DNA of 5,320 bases from Deltaproteobacteria bacterium (GTDB taxonomy: Bacteria; Desulfobacterota; DSM-4660; Desulfatiglandales; HGW-15), in the NCBI GenBank assembly GCA_030671095.1, contig DAOVAK010000239.1, positions 1-5,320 on the forward strand. The letters run 5' to 3'. A program made the position numbers and the translations under genes. Below, piece by piece: positions 1 to 4,885 of this stretch (its first letter is position 1; every line of letters starts with the position of its first letter). A model generated the notes under the pieces. The model saw nothing but the letters and a program-made list of their open reading frames with translations. It did not search any database and had not been told where the DNA came from.

Positions 1-115
1 TGAGAGTCCTTCCCATCCCCTGAATTACCTCGTTTTTCTCTTCATCAATACAGAGATAGACTAGAAGATTGGGTGATTTGACCCTTTGATTCTTCCTTTT
101 GTCATTTTGGCTCAT
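1..115 (-). CDS. PilZ-domain protein, N-terminus only (runs off the left edge)
   Basis: Reading the minus strand from the ATG at 115-113 gives 38 codons open to the edge, beginning MSQNDKRKNQRVKSPNLLVY and continuing LCIDEEKNEVIQGMGRTL. The R7-x-x-x-R11 pair followed by a hydrophobic strand, an acidic turn and a G-M-G-R-T-L strand matches the start of PilZ domains, where the RxxxR motif binds cyclic di-GMP. The second signature, (D/N)xSxxG, would fall just beyond the edge, so the family call rests on half the domain and on resemblance to N-terminal PilZ proteins of deltaproteobacteria. The start is the only ATG in this frame after an in-frame stop at 139-137; the Shine-Dalgarno is weak (GGTAA). 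The gene is divergent from the methyltransferase cluster, and nothing shows a functional link. An unrelated short protein remains possible. Confidence 0.6.
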   Translation of the reverse strand, partial: MSQNDKRKNQRVKSPNLLVYLCIDEEKNEVIQGMGRTL

Positions 116-212
116 GTCATTTACCGTAATAGGGGCTTAAACCTACATTATGGAGGATCATAAATTAACGTCTCGGAAATTGTACAACTTATTGAGAATA
201 TAGGTATTTTTT

Positions 213-234
213 CGAGGCCGGAGTTCTTGCCTCG
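213..234. repeat. 6-bp inverted repeat with 10-base loop
   Basis: CGAGGC at 213-218 is the exact reverse complement of GCCTCG at 229-234. It sits about 100 bases upstream of the leftward PilZ-like gene. A T-run lies before it on the plus strand (207-212), so read leftward it is followed by A residues, not U residues. It is therefore not an intrinsic terminator in either direction. It could be an operator-like palindrome or have no function. Confidence 0.35.
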
Positions 235-238
235 CACA

Positions 239-399
239 TGGAATAATGGAATGGTGGAATAATGGAATGTTGATTTTAAGAGAAAGTTACGCATTTATTA
301 TCGTATTTGACCTTCCTGTCAAGAAGGATTTCACCAATAACTCATTTTTCCATTTTGCCAGAACCCAGGATTCCATCATTCCACTATTCCAACATTCCA
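239..399. repeat. Inverted pair of (TGGAATNN)4 arrays around a 101-base core
   Basis: The left arm (239-270) is four consecutive 8-base units reading TGGAAT plus two variable bases. The right arm (368-399) is the same four-unit array on the opposite strand. Aligned as an inverted repeat, 239-268 and 370-399 match at 26 of 30 positions, and the mismatches fall at the variable or adjacent bases. The intervening sequence is AT-rich and non-coding and contains a small CCTTC/GAAGG hairpin (311-315 with 323-327). From memory, TGGAAT-rich intergenic repeats of this kind recur in genomes of Desulfobacterota, which would make this a dispersed element; a single window cannot show that. No transposase gene is present. 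Confidence 0.75.
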
Positions 400-402
400 A
401 TT

Positions 403-419
403 GCGGAGCGAAGCGGAGC
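403..419. repeat. GCGGAGC direct repeat beside the right TGGAAT array
   Basis: Two identical GCGGAGC heptamers (403-409 and 413-419) are separated by GAA, giving a 10-base period, about one helical turn. They begin four bases after the right array ends, and are GC-rich in an otherwise AT-rich spacer. They may form the constant edge of the same repeat element or a tandem protein-binding site. Neither can be settled here. Confidence 0.4.
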
Positions 420-604
420 TAAGTTCTATATTATGATAATTGTGCTTGTCAAATGTTTCTCCTTTTGGTATCCAGCCGCATGATGAAAATCTCAAACCCC
501 AGGGATGTTAAGCAGAGAGCAATTTTGAAAGGCATCAGGATCTAGACCTTTAGCTCATTGATGTAACGAATCGTAAAATCCCCACCTAATTAAGGAGGAT
601 TACC

Positions 605-1273
605 ATGGGAAAAGAAGAGCTGAGAGAGGAGTTGCTGAAGACGCTCAGCGACGGCGTCGTGGATATGGATGAGGCCACGGTGAAGGAGGCGGCCCAGAGG
701 GTGTTAGACGAGGGCCTTAACGCCTATGATGCGATTATGAATGGCCTTGCAGCAGGCATGGAAATTGTGGGCGACCTCTATGACAAGCATGAGTACTTCG
801 TTCCTGAACTTCTCATTGCAGCCGATGCCCTTTATGCTGGCCTTGATATCTTAAAACCCCATGTGCCGCTAGGGGATGAGGACCACAAACCGAAAGGACA
901 GGTGGTCATCGGGACAGTCGAGGGCGATGTCCATGATATAGGCAAGAACCTTATCAAGATGATGTTTGAAGTGGCCGGTTTCACCGTTCACGATCTGGGC
1001 CGGGATGTGCCCTTAGAAAAATTCGCAGAGGAACAGATACGAACGGACTCGGAGATTGTTGCCCTCTCCGCTATGATGACGACCACCATGATGGGAATGA
1101 AAAAGGCGGTGCAGATGATCAAGGAAAAGAATCCCGACGTGGCCATCATGTTGGGAGGGGCCCCTGTCACCAAAAAGACGGCTGATCTGTTTGGGGCGGA
1201 CGGTTATGCGGAGTCGGCGGGGAATGCCGTCCAGGAGGCCATCAAAATGATCTCTCAATTGCGGAAGTTGTAG
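605..1273 (+). CDS. Corrinoid (B12-binding) methyl-carrier protein, copy 1
   Basis: A 222-residue cytoplasmic protein of the MtaC/MtbC/MttC class, which carries a methyl group on corrinoid cobalt between two methyltransferases. Residues about 1-86 form the helical cap domain (B12-binding_2; note YDAIMNGLAAGM and YFVPELL). Residues about 98-215 form the Rossmann B12-binding domain. The base-off/His-on signature DxHxxG is D108-x-H110-x-x-G113, with H110 as predicted lower axial cobalt ligand. S155 and the G184-G185 pair complete the cofactor pocket. Length is normal for the family. The ATG has an excellent AAGGAGG (592-598) six bases upstream. Copy 2 at 2614 is about 64% identical by hand count; this copy has two extra residues in the interdomain linker and S-A-M where copy 2 has S-A-L. 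The methyl substrate cannot be inferred from the carrier. Confidence 0.95.
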   Translation: MGKEELREELLKTLSDGVVDMDEATVKEAAQRVLDEGLNAYDAIMNGLAAGMEIVGDLYDKHEYFVPELLIAADALYAGLDILKPHVPLGDEDHKPKGQVVIGTVEGDVHDIGKNLIKMMFEVAGFTVHDLGRDVPLEKFAEEQIRTDSEIVALSAMMTTTMMGMKKAVQMIKEKNPDVAIMLGGAPVTKKTADLFGADGYAESAGNAVQEAIKMISQLRKL

Positions 1274-1442
1274 GATCAAAGGGCCTGAAGAAACAGGACG
1301 ACCATTTCGATCATAAGGCCTTGCATCCACATCAGAGGGCTGGACGACCCTTCACAGGTTAGCCCATTAATTCGAGATCCAATCGCTATTCATGCAATTT
1401 CCTGGTGATTCGTGGTGGCTCCCGTCTCAGGGATGGGTACTG

Positions 1443-1448
1443 AAAGGA
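1443..1448 (+). promoter_or_regulatory. Ribosome binding site that decides the GTPase start
   Basis: AAAGGA lies eight bases before the ATG at 1457. The reading frame can be extended to a GTG at 1412 (15 more codons), but no purine-rich site precedes that codon. The extra residues would also fall outside the conserved fold, whose first strand starts about 14 residues after the ATG at 1457. Confidence 0.55.
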
Positions 1449-1456
1449 ACCCTTTT

Positions 1457-2452
1457 ATGGCCAGACCGGCAGACCAGAGCGATGTTGAGAAGGTCAAGAC
1501 CTTTGTTATCGCGGGCTTCTTGGGGGCAGGGAAGACCACGCTTCTTAAGAATATCCTTAGCTGGGAGACGGACCTGTCGGATACGGTGGTCATTGTCAAT
1601 GAATTCGGAGATGTGGGAATCGACGGATCTCTTCTTAAGGGTGCGCGATCTGGTATCGTCGAACTCGCCGGCGGGTGCATCTGCTGTACGATGCAGGCCG
1701 ATCTCAAGAGAACGCTACAAAACATTCTCAACGCGTATAAACCCCAACGAATTCTCATCGAAGCAACGGGGGTAGCTGATCCGAAGGCCATCACGGAGAC
1801 AATCCAAAATAAGGAATTCCGTCATCGTATGGAAATTGATAAGGTCATCACCGTTCTTGAGGCTGATTTCTGGAAGGAGCGACAAGATATGGGGGCCTTT
1901 TTTTTGAATCAGCTCTGGGAAGCAGATCTAATTCTCTTGAATAAGATCGATACGGTGGAGGAAAGGGAGATCCACCAGGTCTTGAAGGAGGTTCACGAGA
2001 CCATACCGCGATCACGTGTTATACCTACCGTCCGCTGCCGTTTGGATCCGGGAAGTCTTTGGCTCGAGAAGGATTCAAATGAATCTGAACTAAAGGCAAA
2101 AGAATTTTTCCCTACCTCAAATCCCCCATTCATGCATAACAATGAGAATCAACAGACGCATAACGATCATGATCCAGAAAAGTTGGGGTATGTGGCTTTC
2201 TCTTTCGAGGAATCCGAACCCTTGGATGAAGACTGTTTCTGGCAATTTGCCCAGCAATTGCCTTGGGAGTTATTTCGCATGAAGGGATGGGTTCGCTTTC
2301 CTGATCGTACGCTCATGATCAACTATGCGGGCGGAAGGAGCGAATGGGGAGAGTGGGACGGAGAGGCAGGAACACGTCTTGCCTTCGTGGGCCTGCGGGT
2401 AGACACGGGGGGGACAATTGAAAGACTCAAGAACTGCATTGCCCGATCCTAG
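1457..2452 (+). CDS. G3E-family GTPase, COG0523/CobW-type putative metallochaperone
   Basis: With the ATG at 1457 the protein has 331 residues (346 from the GTG at 1412). The Walker A loop is G20-FLGAGK-T27-T28. The family CxCC metal motif is C74-I-C76-C77 inside GGCICC. N48-E-F-G51 and E102-A-T-G precede the base-recognition motif N162-K-I-D165. A linker with scattered histidines (H227, H235, H238) leads to a C-terminal CobW_C-like domain at about 244-331. COG0523 proteins couple GTP hydrolysis to delivery of metals such as zinc or cobalt to client proteins. Lying between two corrinoid genes and upstream of a zinc methyltransferase, it may serve either cofactor; the client is unknown. The gaps to its neighbours are 183 and 161 bases, so co-transcription is likely but not certain. 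The true CobW role in cobalamin synthesis is less likely, since no such genes are nearby. Confidence 0.92.
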   Translation: MARPADQSDVEKVKTFVIAGFLGAGKTTLLKNILSWETDLSDTVVIVNEFGDVGIDGSLLKGARSGIVELAGGCICCTMQADLKRTLQNILNAYKPQRILIEATGVADPKAITETIQNKEFRHRMEIDKVITVLEADFWKERQDMGAFFLNQLWEADLILLNKIDTVEEREIHQVLKEVHETIPRSRVIPTVRCRLDPGSLWLEKDSNESELKAKEFFPTSNPPFMHNNENQQTHNDHDPEKLGYVAFSFEESEPLDEDCFWQFAQQLPWELFRMKGWVRFPDRTLMINYAGGRSEWGEWDGEAGTRLAFVGLRVDTGGTIERLKNCIARS

Positions 2453-2559
2453 GCATTCTTTTGAATCAGGTTTACCCGTGACCCAGTGCATGGGATCTTC
2501 ATCTTTTGGTTTCAGTAACGGCCTTCCATGCAAAGAAAGGGGGTGAAAATTTCCTTTGG

Positions 2560-2588
2560 TTGGCTGGATATCCGTTAATTCATATCAT
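2560..2588 (+). promoter_or_regulatory. Candidate sigma-70-type promoter before corrinoid copy 2
   Basis: TTGGCT (2560-2565) and TATCAT (2583-2588) are separated by exactly 17 bases and match the -35 and -10 consensus at 4 of 6 and 5 of 6 positions. Transcription would start near 2595, just upstream of the AAGGAGG at 2600-2606, leaving a very short leader. This would let copy 2 and the methyltransferase be transcribed without the first two genes. The evidence is base matching only, and chance matches of this quality are common. Confidence 0.3.
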
Positions 2589-2613
2589 CTTACTAAGATA
2601 AGGAGGGAATCAA

Positions 2614-3279
2614 ATGGTAACCGACGAGAGGAAGCGTGAAATTCTCAAAGGCCTTCATGATGGCGTCGTAGAGTATGACGAGGACAAGGTTGTGGAGCTG
2701 AGTCAAGCGGCTGTGGGTGAGGGGATGGATGCCTATGAGGCGATTATGGACGGCCTGGCGGCTGGCATGGGAACGGTTGGAAAGCTCTACGACTCCCAGG
2801 AGTACTTTGTGCCAGAGGTCTTGATGTGCTCTGATGCCCTCTACCAGGGACTGGACATCCTGAAACCCCACATGAAAGACGCGGGAGAGATGGTCAAGGG
2901 CCAGGTGGTCATTGGCACGGTTGAAGGAGATGTGCACGATATTGGAAAGAATCTGGTGAAAATGATGTTCGAAGTCGCTGGTTTCAAAGTCCATGACCTG
3001 GGCAGGGATGTGAAGCTGGAGCGGTTTGTGGATGAGCAGTTGAAGACGGACTCCGAGATTGTGGCCCTCTCCGCCCTGATGACCACGAGCATGCTGGCCA
3101 TGCCCAAGGTGATCGAAATGATAAGATCGAAGAACCCCAACGTGAAGGTCATGGTAGGGGGAGCACCCGTATCCGGAGAGGTGGCGGATAAGTACGGTGC
3201 CGATGGATACGCAGACAATGCGTCCAATGCCGTGCAGGAAGCGATTAATATGGTGGCCAGTTTGAGGGATATGAAATAG
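2614..3279 (+). CDS. Corrinoid (B12-binding) methyl-carrier protein, copy 2
   Basis: A 221-residue paralogue of the protein at 605-1273 with the same two-domain plan: helical cap about 1-86, then the B12 Rossmann domain from about 95. The cobalt-binding motif is D106-x-H108-x-x-G111, with S153-A-L155 and G182-G183 in the pocket. The stretch around the histidine (GTVEGDVHDIGKNL) is identical in both copies at protein level, yet its codons differ at many third positions. That points to an old duplication under purifying selection rather than a recent copy or gene conversion. AAGGAGG (2600-2606) is seven bases before the ATG. The stop codon is only 28 bases before the methyltransferase start, so this copy is the more likely direct partner of that enzyme. 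As a soluble carrier it would shuttle methyl groups on Co(I)/methyl-Co(III); the donor is unknown. Confidence 0.95.
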   Translation: MVTDERKREILKGLHDGVVEYDEDKVVELSQAAVGEGMDAYEAIMDGLAAGMGTVGKLYDSQEYFVPEVLMCSDALYQGLDILKPHMKDAGEMVKGQVVIGTVEGDVHDIGKNLVKMMFEVAGFKVHDLGRDVKLERFVDEQLKTDSEIVALSALMTTSMLAMPKVIEMIRSKNPNVKVMVGGAPVSGEVADKYGADGYADNASNAVQEAINMVASLRDMK

Positions 3280-3307
3280 AAGAGATAAAAGATAAGGAGG
3301 AGATTCC

Positions 3308-4387
3308 ATGGAAGAGGCCAAACAACCAAGGCAAGAAACCATGTCACCGGGTGAGCGGATGCACGCCATTCTTGCCCGCCAGCGCCCGGATCGTGTTCCA
3401 TTCATGCCATTTATCTTTGGCTACTGTGCAAAGAACGTGGGGTATCCCATTCGTACGGTTTATGAAGATCCAGAGAAGTGTTTCTGGGCCCAGATGTGGA
3501 CGGCCGAAATGTTCGGTTACGATGGGGGAGCCCTTTATGGCTATGCTTCCTATGGAGGCTGGGAGTTTGGTGGGGATATAAAGATGCCTGTAAGTGAGTG
3601 GGAGCAGGCACCCGTCGTCACCCGTTTTCCTGCTACGACACCAGAGGAGGTGGATGCCCTTGAGGTGCCCGAGGTGGAGACGGCCGGCTGTTATCCTATC
3701 CACATTGAGTTCTGCAAAATCCAGCAGCAGTTCGGGATGCCGGTTATGGTCTTCGTGCCCTTACCCTTCAATGGAGCGGGGAACATCTGCGAGGTGGATG
3801 TGCTTTGCCGCTGGATGATGAAAAAGCCGGATACGGCTCACACGTTGCTCCGTAAAGTCACGGATTTTGCCAATAAAGTGACAGATTATTTCGTTGAAAA
3901 ATTCCCCGACTACCCCATGTTGGTCTTCACCGGAACAGCTTCAACAGCCAACCAGATCATCTCGCCCAAGCATTTCAAAGAATTCGTGCTGCCTTATGAT
4001 CAGGAGGTGCACAAGCATATTCTGGACAGCGGGATAAGGAATATCTTCTGCCACATCTGCGGGGAGCAGAACTTGAACCTGCCCTATTGGCAGCAGATCG
4101 AATATGGCGACCCCGGTATCCTCAGTTTTGGACACGAAGTGGACCTGAGGAAGGCCATAGAGATGTTCGGTGACAAGCACGTAATCGCAGGGAATATTGA
4201 ACCGCGGATAATTCAGGAGAGCACATGGCAAGAGGTTTATGAGAAGTGCAAGGAGGCCATCCTCAAGGCCAAAGATGCGCCAAACGGGTATCTCTTGATG
4301 GCGGGATGCGAAGTGCCGGTCCAGGCACCACCCTATAATTTCTACGCCATGAAAAAAGCGATTATGGATTATGGTTTCTACGATTAG
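3308..4387 (+). CDS. URO-D-fold, zinc-dependent corrinoid methyltransferase (MtaA/MtbA/CmuA superfamily)
   Basis: A 359-residue protein with the uroporphyrinogen decarboxylase (URO-D) fold, close to the usual length of about 340. It begins with the family pattern ERMHAILARQRPDRVPFMPF (residues 16-35). The methyltransferase branch is indicated by a zinc-thiolate site H249-I-C251 ... C334, the HxC-Xn-C arrangement by which MtaA/MtbA-type enzymes activate a thiol. True HemE decarboxylases lack it, so heme synthesis is rejected. The middle section TGTASTANQIISPKHFKEFV (209-228) and GNIEPR (295-300) are also typical. It lies 28 bases after a corrinoid gene, with AAGGAGG (3294-3300) seven bases before the ATG, so the two are very likely co-transcribed. 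It probably moves a methyl group between the corrinoid protein and a zinc-bound thiol or similar substrate. Coenzyme M is the acceptor in methanogen relatives but cannot be assumed here. A donor-side role (demethylation, as in CmuA) is equally open. Confidence 0.88.
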   Translation: MEEAKQPRQETMSPGERMHAILARQRPDRVPFMPFIFGYCAKNVGYPIRTVYEDPEKCFWAQMWTAEMFGYDGGALYGYASYGGWEFGGDIKMPVSEWEQAPVVTRFPATTPEEVDALEVPEVETAGCYPIHIEFCKIQQQFGMPVMVFVPLPFNGAGNICEVDVLCRWMMKKPDTAHTLLRKVTDFANKVTDYFVEKFPDYPMLVFTGTASTANQIISPKHFKEFVLPYDQEVHKHILDSGIRNIFCHICGEQNLNLPYWQQIEYGDPGILSFGHEVDLRKAIEMFGDKHVIAGNIEPRIIQESTWQEVYEKCKEAILKAKDAPNGYLLMAGCEVPVQAPPYNFYAMKKAIMDYGFYD

Positions 4388-4393
4388 GTTGAT

Positions 4394-4439
4394 GGGGCTC
4401 ACTGACCTCCTACATTTATGAAGGAAATCAGGGAGCCCT
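4394..4439 (+). terminator. Strong interrupted stem-loop after the methyltransferase gene
   Basis: Starting seven bases after the stop codon, GGGCTC (4395-4400) pairs with GAGCCC (4433-4438), CTGA (4402-4405) with TCAG (4428-4431), and TCCT (4408-4411) with AGGA (4422-4425), around a 10-base loop. That makes 14 Watson-Crick pairs with one A/G mismatch and one CC/AA internal loop, plus a possible terminal G-U pair. No T-run follows (TCTCCCC instead), so it is not a canonical intrinsic terminator. A 3'-end-protecting or processing hairpin at the end of the methyltransferase operon is as likely. Confidence 0.5.
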
Positions 4440-4440
4440 C

Positions 4441-4470
4441 TCCCCGATCATGGCCGGATACCATAGGGGA
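4441..4470 (+). other. Second, weaker stem-loop in tandem
   Basis: TCCCC (4441-4445) can pair with GGGGA (4466-4470) and ATGG (4450-4453) with CCAT (4461-4464), around a 7-base loop, with an asymmetric internal loop of GATC opposite A. It follows the previous hairpin after one base, so the pair could act together at the transcript end. The stem is short and interrupted; chance is possible. Confidence 0.3.
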
Positions 4471-4513
4471 ATTATGTATACGGCGTCCAAGGCCGAAACA
4501 CAAACTTATATAG

Positions 4514-4533
4514 CGATGACCGAAGCGTCATCG
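4514..4533 (+). promoter_or_regulatory. 7-bp leader hairpin abutting the zinc-ribbon gene's ribosome binding site
   Basis: CGATGAC (4514-4520) and GTCATCG (4527-4533) are perfect reverse complements around the 6-base loop CGAAGC. The last paired base is the first G of GGGTGA (4533-4538), the only Shine-Dalgarno-like sequence before the ATG at 4548. In mRNA this stem would sit directly against the ribosome binding site and could limit ribosome access; as DNA it could be a small operator. Either role is inferred from position alone. Confidence 0.4.
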
Positions 4534-4547
4534 GGTGAAAACGACCT

Positions 4548-4883
4548 ATGCCCATATTTGAATATCAGTGCCGGTCATGCCGTTTTGAATATGAATATCT
4601 CGTCCTAAGCCAGAGCGAGGACGTACCGAACTGTCCCCGCTGCGGGAGTTCCAACGCCCAAAAAATCATGTCATCCGCATCTGTCCTCCGATCCCCTTCG
4701 CAGAAGGCCACTGACAGGGCTGCAGCCCTGGCAAATGTTAACTCCTCAAAGCCTCAGGAAGTGGCAAGGTATTTCAAAGAGCATGGCTCCCGTTTTGGCG
4801 ACTCGGATTTCAGGGGTACAAAGGCGTGGAAAAATGCGGTGGATCGTGTTGCGGAAGGAGGCCCTACCCTGGAAGAGAAGTAA
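4548..4883 (+). CDS. FmdB-family small zinc-ribbon protein
   Basis: A 111-residue protein starting MPIFEYQCRSC, the signature opening of the FmdB / CxxC_CxxC_SSSS putative regulatory family. Four cysteines, C8-x-x-C11 and C29-x-x-C32 (in CPRCGS), form a zinc ribbon in the first 35 residues. The remainder is hydrophilic, with no membrane segment or other motif recognised. FmdB was named from a gene near formylmethanofuran dehydrogenase in a methylotroph and was proposed to be regulatory; the biochemical role of the family is not established. The start matches the family exactly although the ribosome binding site is weak (GGGTGA, nine bases upstream). Two hairpins separate it from the methyltransferase, so it may be its own unit. 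Its stop codon ends three bases before the inverted-repeat region, so the extreme C-terminus could have been altered if that region is an insertion. Confidence 0.85.
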   Translation: MPIFEYQCRSCRFEYEYLVLSQSEDVPNCPRCGSSNAQKIMSSASVLRSPSQKATDRAAALANVNSSKPQEVARYFKEHGSRFGDSDFRGTKAWKNAVDRVAEGGPTLEEK

Positions 4884-4885
4884 AA

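Larger units (their letters stand above)
116..604. other. Long AT-rich divergent intergenic region
   Basis: There is no convincing gene in these 489 bases between the leftward PilZ-like gene and the rightward corrinoid gene. The region holds a 6-bp hairpin CGAGGC/GCCTCG (213-218 with 229-234), the inverted TGGAATNN arrays (239-399), two GCGGAGC copies, and a 22-codon ATG frame at 480-545 without a ribosome binding site. Promoters for both flanking genes should lie here. The best sigma-70-like pair on the plus strand, TTGTCA (446-451) and TATCCA (469-474) with 17-base spacing, has a poor -10 box and is not called. The strong AAGGAGG at 592-598 belongs to the downstream gene. Confidence 0.7.

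Noticed and set aside
239..399. The TGGAATNN arrays as a CRISPR array
   Set aside because: The units are 8 bases long and contiguous with no spacers, and there are only four per arm in opposite orientations.
446..474. TTGTCA-N17-TATCCA as promoter of the first corrinoid gene
   Set aside because: The -35 and spacing are good but the -10 matches at only three positions, and it is not better than chance in an AT-rich 489-base spacer.
466..480. Possible sigma-54 promoter (GG ... GC) in the upstream spacer
   Set aside because: The GG-to-GC spacing is 9, not the required 10, and the surrounding bases do not fit TGGCAC-N5-TTGC.
480..545. A 21-residue ATG frame upstream of corrinoid copy 1, a possible leader peptide
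   Set aside because: There is no Shine-Dalgarno sequence, no run of regulatory codons, and no attenuator-like structure after it.
1337..1365. GGGCT/AGCCC inverted repeat between corrinoid copy 1 and the GTPase, as a terminator
   Set aside because: It has only five pairs with a loop of about 19 bases and no T-run.
1412..1456. Upstream extension of the GTPase to a GTG start
   Set aside because: No ribosome binding site precedes 1412, while AAAGGA sits eight bases before the ATG at 1457, and the added residues lie outside the conserved fold.
2593..3405. Long minus-strand reading frames opposite corrinoid copy 2, and similar ones elsewhere
   Set aside because: They lie antisense to well-supported genes, show low-complexity His/Ser/Leu-rich composition, and have no recognisable family motif.
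3308..4387. Heme-pathway uroporphyrinogen decarboxylase (HemE)
   Set aside because: The protein has the HxC...C zinc site of corrinoid methyltransferases and sits next to corrinoid genes. No heme genes are nearby.
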